DNA of 64,000 nucleotides from NCBI RefSeq assembly GCF_030253575.1, contig NC_080560.1, positions 41,711,001 to 41,775,000 of the forward strand, read 5' to 3'. Below the pieces are notes generated by a model. That model saw only the letters and a list, made by a program, of their open reading frames with translations. It was not told the origin of the DNA and did no database searches. Within the stretch, counting starts at the first letter, position 1. Each line of letters opens with the position of its first letter. The position numbers and the translations under genes are program-made. The stretch is from Rhododendron vialii. Lineage: Eukaryota; Streptophyta; Magnoliopsida; Ericales; Ericaceae. Positions 20,207-32,108 of this stretch are shown in pieces.

Positions 20207-20540
20207 TTAGAGCCCGTTTCAGAAACCTTCTTATTTTATAAGGACTTATTTTGGTGCTTTATTCTACAAAATCCAAATAAGCAGCTTATTTTCACATTTT
20301 CAAACTTAAAAATAATATAAATGAAAAATAATTTTTCAATTTTTTTTGCACTGTATTAAAGATCTCAATGAGATCTATCAAACAAGATCTATAGTGATAG
20401 GAAAATTATTTGCATAAGCATATGATTTTTGAGCTTGAAATTACTTTTTTTAAAAATAAGTACTTATTCACCCTTTTGTGGAACACACCTTATTATTAGA
20501 CAAAAAATAAGTTCTTATTTTGATTCTGGAACGGACTCTA
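20207..20540. mobile_element. MITE with terminal inverted repeats (hAT-like)
   Basis: The left end tagagcccgtttcagaa, followed by an AT-rich stretch with aagaagg/taagg motifs, is inverted at the right end as ttctggaacggactcta. About 330 bp with no coding potential. hAT-type assignment rests on general appearance only; a target duplication was not found. Confidence 0.5.
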
Positions 20541-20728
20541 GACTACTTCACCTAAGGCCCGTTACATGGAATCAACACCCACAGAAAACAGCTAGAAACA
20601 ATTAGGAGGGAATCTGATCACTGGACGCATCCATGAGGCTGTCTAGATTTTCACATTTCAAGAATCAAACTCATAGTTCCAAAGTAAGAGCAAACCCCTC
20701 AGCCTACGGAGACAACTCTTAGGTGAGG

Positions 20729-20978
20729 GAAATTTTTTTAGTGCCGAGTAAGTACCACGTGGTTTTCGTTTTCGCATTTGAGCCATCCATTTCGTTTTTG
20801 AACGACTCAGATTTGGAAAGAGAAAAAGAAAGAGGGCGTCAGCGTGAGAGGAGGGAGAGTGTCAGGGTGAGAGGAGAGAGAGGGTTTTAATCCGAGCTGT
20901 CCAAAAGTGTATCGGATAGCTTGGATGTGCCGAATGGGTACTACGTGAGATATACCCGCTTGGCAGTGAAAAATCTCT
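20729..20978. mobile_element. MITE-like inverted repeat with G-boxes, family B copy 1
   Basis: The ends tttagtgccgagtaagtacc and the inverted gggtactacgtgag...ttggcagtgaaaaa pair with each other. Internal arms tgagccatccatttcg and the divergent inverted partner near 20890 also pair. It contains the palindrome ccacgtgg, a G-box. The second copy is at 43378-43610. A further partial copy follows at about 20988-21050 (tttagtgctcttgtgtacca then cgtggt). Confidence 0.7.
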
Positions 20979-21179
20979 CCTTGGCGAGAGATTATTTAGT
21001 GCTCTTGTGTACCACGTGGTGGTATCTCAAGTCTCTCTCTACCACACAATGTTTTGGGGTCTTTATATTTAGCTTTGAACCCCATAAAAATACGTGATTA
21101 AGGAGAGGTCGAAGTCACCACGCAACGATGTCCCATGAGCATTGAATAAATTTTCAGAAGTAGGACACACGATTCCACC

Positions 21180-22286
21180 GAGTGGTTGTGGCCTGTGGGA
21201 ATGTTACGGACTTTCCTTTTTGGTGGCGCGCTCTCATTGATTTCTTCCCGTAATAGTGCTACATATTTCCCCAAAGCCGATTTGTCCTATTCGAGACCGA
21301 CTCTCTCTCTCTCTCCTATGGCTTCGATTCCAGAATCAGGTAATCCCCAACTCTCCTCTTTACGCATATTCGGAGCCCTAATTTCCGTGCGATTGTTAGT
21401 TTTTTCCCATTACGATCCTTTCGCTATAACCGTTGTAAACTTCGTATTCGTCATTGCTTTTCCTGATTTGGGTCAATTTTCTTAAGTCTCATTTGGAACC
21501 CTAGGGGTTTGTTTGGTTTGGATTTTGAGGAAGTTTTTTAGGTAATGAGTGGAGATAGAGAATGAGAGTTATAATTAGAGAGAAAATTTATTTGGGATTG
21601 TGCGCATAGGGAGGGGTTGTTCTAGAGACCCAAGTCTTATTTATCTCCCCCGAAATTTCTGTGGGAAAAAATGATGTTTTCATTGGCTGGGATGCAAGTT
21701 AGTACTCTCCCAGAGTTGGAATTGAGAATTAGGGCTTGATTTGGGTATTACCAGGTTGTATTTTAAGAGATACTAGGGAAGAGTAAAATCTTGAATTGGG
21801 ATTAATTTGCAATGAAATCCGAAATGTGGAAGTAGAAAAGAGGGTAGAAGAAATTCGGGGGCGGGGGGGGGGGGCAATTTTTTTGTTCCTTGACAGTTTC
21901 TCTAGGTAGTTAAAAGGTAATTTGGGGAAGAAAAAATGCGGGCCAGCCTCAAAACTGACCTTTTCATCAAGAAGGGTTTTCCCTCTGTAATAGATAGTAG
22001 ATATGCATAGATAAAGCCCTTATTTCTGTGCAATTATTCAATAATGTTTCCCTTACAATATTTTTACTGACGCGCTAACCTGAACAACTCGATCAGCATA
22101 ATTCATTCTCATTGTTTGTTCCTGATTTAGGTGAATCAAAGTCTCATTTGGAACCCTAGATGTTTACTACTTGAAAGCCTGATGTTTTCACTGGCTGAGA
22201 TTGAAGTTAGCAGTCTTTGATCTTTGGATCGAGTTTTTAGAGCTTAATTTGGGGAAATCTGCTCTCTATTGAAGTGGGTTCTCATT
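21180..22286 (+). other. Probable 5' leader with a long intron of the DnaJ gene
   Basis: A pyrimidine-rich leader (ctctctctctctcc, near 21301) precedes ATGGCTTCGATTCCAGAATC and a gtaatc donor at about 21341. An acceptor close to 22252-22255 would join it to the main exon. The upstream ATG is not in frame with the DnaJ start under that join, so it would make a short upstream ORF. Splicing is inferred, not proven. A G-run lies near 21862-21873. Confidence 0.4.
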
Positions 22287-23336
22287 ATGGATAGTAACAA
22301 AGACGAAGCTTTAAAATGTGTGGGCATCGCCAAAGAGGCGATCGCATCGGGCCAGAAGCGACGTGCTCTAAGATTCATCGAAAAGGCTACACGGCTTAAC
22401 CCTAACGTGTCTGTTGATGATCTTTTGGCAGCTTGTGAAAATTTAGAGTCGGCATCTAGTGATCCTAATACTGAAAATCATGTCGAGAGTACAAAGAATA
22501 AGCCAGCTTCGTCTACCTTTGATGAGGTTTCAAATGGGGAGCGTAGTTATACAGAAGAGCATGTGGAGTTGATTAGGAAAGTCAAGAGAAGTAAGGATTA
22601 CTACGATATTCTTGGTCTAGAGAAAAGTTGTTCGGTGGAGGAGATAAGGAAGGCATATAGGAAATTGTCTTTGAAAGTTCATCCGGACAAGAACAAGGCC
22701 CCAGGTTCTGAGGAGGCATTTAAGAAAGTTAGCATGGCATTCAAGTGCTTGAGCTCCGATGATTCGAGGAGGCAGTATGATCAAACAGGCTTTGTTGAGG
22801 AATTTGAGCACAACCAGCAGTATAATGTGAGGCGGCGTCGGAGGAGAACTGGGTCTGATTGGTTTGAAGACGATTTTGACCCTGATGAGATATTTAGATC
22901 ATTCTTTGGCCAGACAGAGATGTTTCGGGCATCCCATGTTTACAGGACTAGAGGGACTGGCAATCAACAAAGGGATGACGTTGGTGGAACAGGGCCTAAT
23001 TTTATGGTTCTACTTCAGATATTACCGTTCCTGCTAATATTCTTGCTTGCTTATCTGCCCTTCTCAGAGCCTGAGTATTCTCTGCAGAAGAACAATTCCC
23101 ATCAGTTTTCGAAGGTTACTGAGAATCATGGAGTGGAGTTTTACGTTAAATCCGCGGATTTTGATGAGAATTATCCACCTGGAAGTCCTGGTCGAGCTAA
23201 CATCGAGAATAGCGTGATAAGAGATTACAAAAATTTGCTTGGTCGGTACTGTCACATAGAGCTTCAGAGGCGTCAATGGAGCAGGAACATGCCAACTCCT
23301 CATTGCGACAAGCTACAAAGCTTCGGACAAGCATGA
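22287..23336 (+). CDS. DNAJB12/DnaJ49-like ER-membrane J-protein, single coding exon, 349 aa
   Basis: Type III J-protein that recruits Hsp70 at the ER membrane, facing the cytosol, for quality control. Seen: N-terminal MDSNKDEALKCVGIAKEAIA with a helix-repeat-like region (DUF of DNAJB12-type proteins, about residues 1-55); J-domain about 103-168 with KDYYDILGL and the HPD triad (residues 132-134) needed to stimulate Hsp70 ATPase; an Arg-rich/acidic linker; one hydrophobic segment FMVLLQILPFLLIFLLAYL (about 239-257); and a C-terminal DUF1977-like region (VEFYVKSADFDENYPPGSPG). The start is set at the ATG followed by DSNKDEAL because the family begins this way; an in-frame ATG 18 bases upstream exists at 22269. 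The coding region has no intron, as is common in this family. Confidence 0.93.
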   Translation: MDSNKDEALKCVGIAKEAIASGQKRRALRFIEKATRLNPNVSVDDLLAACENLESASSDPNTENHVESTKNKPASSTFDEVSNGERSYTEEHVELIRKVKRSKDYYDILGLEKSCSVEEIRKAYRKLSLKVHPDKNKAPGSEEAFKKVSMAFKCLSSDDSRRQYDQTGFVEEFEHNQQYNVRRRRRRTGSDWFEDDFDPDEIFRSFFGQTEMFRASHVYRTRGTGNQQRDDVGGTGPNFMVLLQILPFLLIFLLAYLPFSEPEYSLQKNNSHQFSKVTENHGVEFYVKSADFDENYPPGSPGRANIENSVIRDYKNLLGRYCHIELQRRQWSRNMPTPHCDKLQSFGQA

Positions 23337-26270
23337 AGGTCAGCTGATATTGCATAGAGAATATATTGTATGACATTTATTTTCATGATCGATGCTGAAT
23401 TGTTAAGCCAGCAGCCATGGACATGATATTCGTGTTTTTAGATGAGTGCTTTTCTTTTACTGTCATGTTTAGTTGGATTGTGCCCGGTATGATTTTAACG
23501 CTCTAAGTTTTGTTGTTCATGCCCTTCTCAACCATCACATAATCTTATATCTGATGCATGGTACTAGATCACTAAGCATTGTGAAAGTTTAGGATTAGAA
23601 GTGGAGAGAAATGGCATATAGTAAGTTACTTCTGGTTTGGTACATACATAAAAGAGTTCCCCCTTTTGGCTCTTTTGAGAAAAAAGAACAAACACAGAAT
23701 GATTATTCTAGTTTTTTTGGTCTCCATGTGCCCTTGGCATGAGTGGGGCTTACTATCTGCAAAATTACTGATAACGAGGCTGAGGTTTTTTTGCATTTTC
23801 ATTTAAATGTTAAACCTCTTTTCCCTCTGTGTGCTGCAGCTTGTTGTGGATGGAAACAATCAAAACTCTTGTTTGTTGTTTGTTAAGGTGCCATGCCTGT
23901 TCTGATTTATCCGATTAACTAATTTCTTTTTTCTAACTTATTCTACAATTTCAATGTAATCGCCTTATCTCTACTAATTTCTTTCTTTGGAAAAGCATGT
24001 GGCCAGCGAATTCCTCGATCAATGATGTTCCCTTGTTGGTTCCCACCTTTAACATTGAGAGAACAGAAATGTTAGATTATCTAAACCTCCAATCCTCAGA
24101 TCTCACACCATATGCTTTGCTCTTTACTTAGAGAACAACCTGACAAAATTCTCTTCAACTTTATTGAGCATTTGATCCATAATTCAACAGATATCTTAGA
24201 GATTTTGTGGTGTGGATATTACTATTGGTTTCTTTAGACCCACGTCGCTTATCATTTGCCATAAAAAAAGGGAAGGTAAACAAGACCTAGTTAATTGTGA
24301 GACAGGTTTTAAGTGAATCAAAATGAAAGATCAAATCCCTCGTAGAAATCATACTCAACTAGGCATTTGTGATGTTCTTCTACTGAGTGCCACATCAGTT
24401 ATTTATTAAGAGAGTCCAGCTGTGAGCCTTTATAATGTTGCAAGGTCTCTTCTTTGAGTTTTCGTTTGTGTGTTGCTTGTCTAACACAAGCGAAGCAACA
24501 CCATCTAGAGAAGGTTTTTATTACTCTAGAGAACCGAACAGGTTGGATGACATGCGACTAGGTCTTACTGGTTGATTGTTAAACCATGATTTTCACATGT
24601 TCTAATATATATGCCAGTTTTCAAGTTAGAGTGTTTTTGTGGATCAATCCAGATCGCAGTCATGACCGTTTGATGGTCTAAGTGTTGGACCTGCCGGTCC
24701 AGCCCAATGTTTAAACATTGCGTTGAGCACCAGTGTTTAATAGCAGTGCAGTAACCATCTGGCAGCCCTAGTTATGGACAATTTGTTAAAATATTACCCA
24801 CAGGGTGCTTTTACTATATTGCCAGTTTTGTGTTGCTGTTCTTTGCCAATGACTGTTGTGGCAATTCAGTCCAGTGCATCCAGAAATTATCGAAGTATGC
24901 AGCAAAAAGGAGTCTGTCATTCTGTATCTTCTGATAGTTTGAGTCAAAGTGGTAAGGCCACATAAACAATAGTTTCAATTGCAAATTGAAAGCAAGACGT
25001 AAACCTAGACTACTATTGCCGTAAACCCTTCCTACCTTAGCATTTTCTTGAATTTTACGCGTAATTGCAATGTGTTGATGATGAAAAAAAAATTGCAATG
25101 TGTCGGCCATATTTACTCTGATAATACAAGGTTGAATTTATATCATGCTTGACTTTAGAGATTGTTGATTATCTCACTATACGAAAATGTCTCTCTCCTT
25201 ATTTGGCCCCTCTCGAATCCAAATCCCAGTTTCAGCTGTTCGCCCCTGGCATAGTCTTTGTTAATTTCACTTTCAGATACATCTTCTGTTTTACTTCTGC
25301 TGGTACGTGTATCCATTGATGTATGTTGGGTATGCTCCTGCAATTTTCTAGTTCTGATGAGAATTGTTTTTGGTTTTTCAGATTGAGCAGTGTTTGTGGC
25401 CAGAGTTTCGAAGCCCGAACTTAAAGCAGCCACCATAGTTGCAAGCTACTACTATTATGGTTCCGTGACCCAGGATGTGACCCTGGGCTTCCGCCTGCGG
25501 ATTCTGGAGCAACCATCTGCCAAGGTGATCCGGGATGGTGTTATATAGTATATCTATACAGATGGTTTTTCTCTTCTACTCCTGAATCACATTACGGCTT
25601 TTTGTTTATGACAATAAATGTATCTCGCGAATTTGTCTGGCATAGTATTGATGCCTAGATCAGAATATTGTTGTGGATCGTAGTTACCGCGAAGTTTTAA
25701 GTGCAGAAACCATGTTTCTCTCCCTCATATATGAATTTATTTCCCAAGGATACATGTGATTCCTTGTTCACATTGCCTGATGGTGTAATCTGATACATGC
25801 CCATTTGTTTTTCTTTTGTCTGTTGCTTAAAAACTTAACAGCAGAAAAGAAGAGCAATTTTCAGACAAAAATACGTTGGGGAGCTGGATGGATCCAGTTC
25901 TCAAAATGGGAAATTATATAAGTTCCATGTGGATCGATGGTTAATCATTTAAGTCTCCATTCTTCTATAAAGGTTAAGAGCATCTTCAATGGGAAGAATT
26001 ATTCAATGACATCTAATTTGTTTCCTAATTAATTTGTTAGGGGTTAACAAATTGGGATTCGTTTTACCTACTTCCAATGTAGTAAGTATTAGTCAATGTA
26101 TATGGTTCACATTTGGCTCTTTGTTAATTTTAGAGAGCTCTCTTGTACTCCCAAGTGACACCACCCAAGTTAACAAAAAGAACAAATGTTAGCTAGTCCA
26201 TTGAGGAACTCATGCTCCTAAATTAATAAAGCCTTAACACACAAAAATAAATCCCAGTTGTATTTATGTA
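23337..26270. other. 3' UTR of the DnaJ gene and intergenic DNA
   Basis: No second gene is supported. The first few hundred bases are AT-rich and fit a 3' UTR. The frame at 25155-25436 on the minus strand has no recognisable domain. A GC-richer piece around 25450-25540 might be a leftover exon but cannot be assigned. Confidence 0.45.
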
Positions 26271-26481
26271 CTCCCTCTGTTCCTAAATAAGTGTCCGGCG
26301 CGCAAATTTAGGCCTTTAAAAAAATGCATTTGTTTCGTTAAAAAAATCAAATTTTTTTCACAAATGAATAGATAGCAACTCTATTAGATTGTGAAAAAAA
26401 TTTAGATTTTTTAATGAAAAATATCCATCTTTTGTAAGGCCTAGGTTTGCACGCCGAACACTTATTTAGGGACGGAGGCAG
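26271..26481. mobile_element. Stowaway-type MITE (Tc1/mariner)
   Basis: 211 bp. The left end CTCCCTCTGTTCCTAAATAA and the right end TTATTTAGGGACGGAGGCAG are terminal inverted repeats with the classic CTCCCTCCGT start, flanked by TA on both sides (26269-26270 and 26482-26483), the expected target duplication. Subterminal gtccggcgcgcaaatttagg is mirrored by cctaggtttgcacgccgaac. Confidence 0.93.
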
Positions 26482-26942
26482 TATTATCTTTCAAAATACA
26501 CCTTAAGCGCCAATTTTAAAGTGACTTATTTCAGACAAAAAATACCTTATTCGTATAGGTGGTTAAGCTCCCCTCCATACCCTCATTTCGATACCCCACC
26601 AAACTCAATTATTTTGGCTACATCTCGGACTCAAGAAAATATCCAAATTGTTCATCTCATAGCTCTTGCATTCTCAAACATGTGTGCAAGAATCCTCTTG
26701 ATTGGATATTGACATCAATATGAACAAATCATTAAAGTTGACGACTCAAGCTCAAAACCGTACGTATTCTTTGTTCTAATCAAGTTGATTTTTAATACAC
26801 ATGTTCATGAATGCGAGCTACGAGATGACTGATTTGGATCTTTTCTATGGCCCCCAGATGAAACCAAAATAATCGAGTTTGGTACGTGGGGTATGGAAGA
26901 TAAGGGTATGGAGGGGACTCATTCTGTTAGGAGGAGAGTAAA

Positions 26943-28660
26943 TTTTTTTTTTTTTTTTTCACGGAAGAATGAATGATTTTATTAAGACAAAGAGCGATCC
27001 GAGGACCGAAAATCATCACGGGCAAGATTAGCGAGATGTTGGGAGACAGGACCCCCCCAACACTCCAATCTAGCACCTAATAGGGAACGCTTAGCCAATG
27101 AATGAGCTACCCTATTACAATAACGTTTAACATGAATAAAGGAACAAGATGAAAATAAAGGGAAAAGCTCTACACAATCAGCAAGGATAGAGCTACAATC
27201 AGATAGAGACTTTCCATCTTGAACCAAAGCCTGAACTACCTGTAACGAGTCACCTTCAACAATAATTTTAGAAAATCCTGTAATAGCCGCAATGACAAGG
27301 GCTTCGCGAAATCCCAAAGCCTCAGTAGAACGTGGCGATAAGAAACCCGTAAAAGGAATCGAGATAGATCCTAAAATTTCACCAAAATGGTTTCTAGCTA
27401 CAATACCCACACCAGAAATGCCATTCTTTTTGTTAACTGCACCGTCAACATTAAGTTTAATAACATTAGGTGGAGGGGGAAGCCAGGACGAGGGGTGGGG
27501 TGGAGTGGAGAGTCTAGGGAGGGAATGGACCGTTTCTGTAGCTGCCTTGAACTCCTCGCATAGGGTGATCGCTTTTTCAACAGTAGTAGAGCAAGTCCAG
27601 TACTTTTTATCAAAGTATGCAGTGTTCCTCCCCTTCCATAACATCCAGCACAAAGTGGCTAAAATAGCATGGAGATCTTCCACTCCACTAGAATTACGAA
27701 CCGATTGGACCATACCAATCCACCATTCAGTAAATGAGAGAGAATCCCAGGAGGGTGAGACTGCATTAGCAAAGGGGGAATTTTTCCACACCTCTTTGGA
27801 TGATTTACACTGAAAAATGAGATGCTCAATAGTTTCAAATGCAGAATTACACCTCGGACAGTAAGGAGAAACATCAATCTTTTTCTTGAAAAGATTAAAT
27901 AACACCGCAAGAGCGTTGTGAGAGCATCGCCATAGAAACATTTTAATCTTATTGGGAATTCGTAAGGACCAGATTAGTCTCCAAGTACCATCCTGTAAAG
28001 ACCCCGAACTGGATTCACCTCTCTCTCTAGAATTGTGCAAAATATTGCTAGATCTCGCTAAACGATATGCCGATTTGACTGAAAATAAACCATTATCTGT
28101 ATAATGCCATACCCCTTTATCTGGAGCACCTTGAGAGCTAATTGGAATGGAAAGTATAGCTTCCACATCAATATTAGAAAATAAAGCCTTGATTAAAGGG
28201 ATATTCCAAGAGTGAGTTACCTCATCAACAAGATCAGAGACCCGAGTGACACCATGATACAGAGAATCCACTGGTGGGGCAGGACTAAGCACATGGAAGT
28301 TAAGTGAACGGGGAAGCCAAGGATCACGCCAAATACTAATAGCTTTACCATCACCAATGCACCATCTCCACCCTTTTCGCAACACTGTTCGACCCGCACA
28401 AATACTCCTCCAAGCCCAGGAGGCTGACTTTGGGCAGGAGGCCTCCCAAAAAGAGGAAAAATGAAAGTATTTCCCTTTGAACAAACGTTGGAACAGAGAA
28501 TCGGGGCTATTAATCAAACGCCATCCTTGCTTAGCAAGAAAAGCTAAATTGAAATCATGAAAATCTCGGAAGCCAAGCCCTCCCTGCAATTTACTATCAC
28601 AATGTGTAGGCGTTCTCATTGATGTCTTTACGAAAAACAATATGCCCATATGGTCTTTGA
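26943..28660 (-). mobile_element. 5'-truncated LINE (non-LTR retrotransposon), ORF2 C-terminal part
   Basis: An open frame at 26982-28649 (555 codons) reads GGLGFRDFHDFNLAFLAKQG, the region after the reverse transcriptase fingers and palm, then a zf-RVT domain (WRLIWSLRIPNKIKMFLWRC then HCPRC-like YCPRCNSAFETIEHLIFQC), then a plant-type RNase H domain (IKLNVDGAVNKKNGISGVGI; EALGFREALV; IIVEGDSLQVV; final HVKRYCNRVAHSLAKRS). The 3' end is a poly(A) tail on the minus strand, seen as T-run 26943-26959. Endonuclease and the catalytic part of the reverse transcriptase are missing, so the copy is dead, although the remaining frame is uninterrupted, which suggests recent insertion. Confidence 0.93.
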
Positions 28661-29488
28661 TACATAAATCACAATTTTGTAGTCAACAAAGAGTTCAATT
28701 CAAACTCCTCACATGCTTTAAAGGAAACCAATCTGTAGGTACGTAGCCTTTCGATCCTGAGGTGTCTTTGGCAAGCTGTTGAAATTATGCTCCTAGTTTT
28801 GCTTTTACAATATCATACTAGTACGCACTACATGCAAGAAGAAAACGGAGATCTCTCATCTGTTATTTTGGCAGAAGCTAAAAAAAAACCGTCGGTATAG
28901 ATGGTGTCTGGTAATGGTTTGAAGGTCGTTATTAAAACCGAGTCTACAACGACAATTTTTAATTAATCGCTACCGGATTAACATTTTCTTGGAACAACCC
29001 ACCTCAAAAGGATCATCTCATATATGTAATAATTCATCACGTGATGTAAAATAAAACTTATAGTACATTCCTAATTATTTCACACTTCGAGCGATTATTT
29101 TGTAGATTTCAGAGTGTAAACTGGTCAATATGAAAACTTAATTTGATCAAACACTGGGAAAGATTTGGTCAAATCATGTTTTTGTTTTCTTAAGAGCAAT
29201 AGTTTGACCGCTCATGACTCATTAAGACAAACACGATTAGTTCAACTACTTTTCAATGGTCAATCAACTCGATTTATTTCCATGAATGAATCGAGCATGC
29301 AATAAAACATACAAAATAACTGACTAAATATTAAGACGAAACTGCTACTTATGAATGTCATCTCATTAGGGCAAACTCAGTGTACGAGATTTCCGTCATT
29401 GCGGGATCCGGAAAAGGGATGATGAATAAAATCTCATTGTGTGAGAATATCTTTATTCCACGACAGCAACATGGTAGGTTCCATGGTT
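28661..29488. other. Intergenic AT-rich DNA
   Basis: I see no gene, RNA or well-defined repeat in this stretch between the LINE and the Mutator-type element. Confidence 0.5.
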
Positions 29489-29497
29489 TTGTTATAA

Positions 29498-30512
29498 GGG
29501 GAAATTACAGTAAGCCCCCTTCAACTATACCTCGGTAACGAGTTGCCCCCTTCATCGTTTGACTCGGACACTTAACCCCCTTCATCTTTTATCGCGTGAC
29601 ACTTAACCCCCGATATTTTATCTCGTGACACTTAACCCCCTTCATCTTTTATCGCGTGACACTTAACCCCGATATTTTATCTCGTGACACTTAACCCCCT
29701 TCATCTTTTATCATGTGAGCAGTACATGACCATATTAATGACAGATCGTGCCCTTATAAATACATAAGTGTTCCAAATTTCAATCCGTTTGAACCCGGGA
29801 AAAGATTTTTGTTTTCTGATCATGTTATCCTAAATGGTCATAATTAAATTTTGACTCTAGGACTTTGGTTGACTAGTCCTAAGAAATTCGTAGAATCAAA
29901 TATCTCTTAAGGCTAATCAACGAAAGCCATAAAGTCAAATACCTCTTTATACCATTTATATATTTAAAAATATGGTTAAAAAATTAAGTGTTCCAAATTT
30001 CAATCCGTTTGAAATGGTGGAAAGATTTTAGTTTTTTGATCATTTTATCCTAAATGGTTATAGTTAAATTTTGACTTTATGGCTTTAGTTGATTAGTCCT
30101 AAGAGATATTTGATTCTACGAATTTCTTAGGACTAGTCAACCAAAGTCCTAGAGTCAAAATTTAATTATGACCATTTAGGATAACATGATCAGAAAACAA
30201 AAATCTTTTCCCGGGTTCAAACGGATTGAAATTTGGAACACTTATGTATTTATAAGGGCACGATCTGTCATTAATATGGTCATGTACTGCTCACATGATA
30301 AAAGATGAAGGGGGTTAAGTGTCACGAGATAAAATATCGGGGGTTAAGTGTCACGCGATAAAAGATGAAGGGGGTTAAGTGTCACGAGATAAAATATCGG
30401 GGGTTAAGTGTCACGCGATAAAAGATGAAGGGGGTTAAGTGTCCGAGTCAAACGATGAAGGGGGCAACTCGTTACCGAGGTATAGTTGAAGGGGGCTTAC
30501 TGTAATTTCCCC
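29498..30512. mobile_element. Non-autonomous Mutator-like element, 1015 bp, 9-bp target duplication
   Basis: Starts GGGGAAATTACAGTAAGCCC and ends with its exact inverse, GGGCTTACTGTAATTTCCCC. The same nine bases, ttgttataa, flank it at 29489-29497 and 30513-30521, the length made by Mutator-superfamily transposases. The arms (about 410 bp each) are nearly identical inverted copies. Inside each arm are tandem units of the form cacttaacccccttcatctt then ttatcgcgtga, alternating with cgatattttatctcgtga. The central part (about 29985-30110) is a partial extra copy of the arm sequence (gtgttccaaatttcaatccg). No transposase is present. High arm identity indicates a young insertion or strong hairpin-based homogenisation. 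Confidence 0.93.
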
Positions 30513-30521
30513 TTGTTATAA

Positions 30522-30592
30522 TTGGAGGCTGTGGAACATGTGGTAAGTGATTTATAGGAGTAACGTGTAGTATCTGACAAGTTTTTTAAAAC

Positions 30593-30623
<31 letters not shown>

Positions 30624-32108
30624 AAGACAGATAATTGGCCACATGTCAGCTCATCAACTGTAGACGCATCAAACCCACTTTCTTTTCCTGTCCCGACTGT
30701 GCTTACAAACAAATTCCAGAATCAGTAGCCAAGAGAAAACCTGGAATTTCAAATGGTTTTTAAAAAGTAGGGTTCTTGGGCGAGTTTACGTACACTTCGA
30801 TTAGTCTCTAGGAAATCAACTTCATTGTTTACAAACGGGGAGCTCATTTAAAGTCGATCGATTTACAAACGGGGAGCTCATTTAAAGTCGATCGATTGGG
30901 ATGAAGTCTCGTGTATAAACCGATTTCACGAAGTTTTTATAACACCTGAAACGGTTTAAACTCGGACCTGAAAATTAAGAAATCCTTTTAGACCACCCAT
31001 CCATTCGCTTGGACTAATTTTCATACTCTGTTTTAGACGTACGAAGAAAGAAAATAGTAGTTGGCTTGGACGGGGGAGAGAGAGAGAGAGCCCCCCTCCA
31101 CCTACGGTGGTTTTTTTGGGAAGATGCCCACCAGGTTCTGAAGCTGCCATTTGAGTCACTACAAGAAATTGCACAATTGACTACTAATGTCCTGTTTTTT
31201 TTTTTTTTTTTTGTCGAGAATGTAGACTTTTAGCTTGTTACGGGTGCATTTGGATTCCGTCTTTAGGTCCCTAGTCGTTAATATTATGGGCTCGTCAAAA
31301 AAAACATCCACGCAAAACTTTAAGCTGATCGGACGTTGAAATCACAATATTCTACTTAACACATTTGTTTTTGCAAAAAAGAGTAATTAGTTCGTCTCTG
31401 TTTTTTCAATTCCTTACAAAGTTTTTCTATCGAGAAGTTAGGATATTCGATTAAGTTGGAAATTTTGCGTGGATGCGCAATTAATCGAGTCTTAAATATA
31501 AACGGATCAGATCATCGAGGATTAATCCAACAATTAGCAAATTGCACGATAATGAACCAATAATGAAGAATAATGAAGGAGAGAGAGAGAGGAAAGGTAG
31601 TTCTCGAATTAAACACAAGATTCAACGTCCATCAAGCTAAATAGACCAAAACACCCACGAGAAATCCACCCAAAAGGGCCAAACCCACTGCTCTCATTAA
31701 GACTTGAGAGTCACTTATATATGTAGTATATTTTTAATTCTATCATATTTCATTCAAAGTTTATCGATATCCAATGGAATACATCATTTTGCCAAAAAAC
31801 AAAAAAAACACATAGGATTCATCAAAAAAAACAATTTTGATCATCAAAGTAAAACCCGACTTAAAAATAGACTACAAACAAAGTAAATTATGTTCACTAT
31901 ATCGAATATAGACCAAAATACCCTCCAGAAGTGATCGGAAAATTTCTGTAAACTACAACCACCCATCGTGTTCATACACATTCTACGTATCTGTATCCGA
32001 TACCGATACTCTATATACGTGTGTACTACTAAATATAAGAAAAGAAGAAAACATGAGAAAATGAGATCATAAATAAAAAAAACCCATCAGAAGTAAACAC
32101 GACCGATA
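30522..32108. other. Intergenic DNA with short repeats
   Basis: Holds (GA)n at 30594-30617, a perfect 34-bp tandem duplication (unit starting tttacaaacggggagctcat) at 30828-30861 and 30862-30895, and a T-run near 31196-31212. 31981-32015 has gatacgtatc-like words related to the repeat in TCTP intron 1. No gene is supported. The 3' UTR of the membrane-protein gene should lie just below 32109. Confidence 0.5.
30828..30895. repeat. Perfect 34-bp tandem duplication
   Basis: Two identical head-to-tail 34-bp units, each beginning tttacaaacggggagctc and ending gtcgatcga. Confidence 0.95.

Noticed and set aside
27292..27813. 173-codon plus-strand frame over the LINE
   Set aside because: It is the antisense shadow of the RNase H and zf-RVT coding sequence.
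29570..29705. CRISPR-like regular repeats (cacttaaccccc units)
   Set aside because: The units are the subterminal repeats of a Mutator-type element, mirrored in the other arm, and this is plant nuclear DNA.
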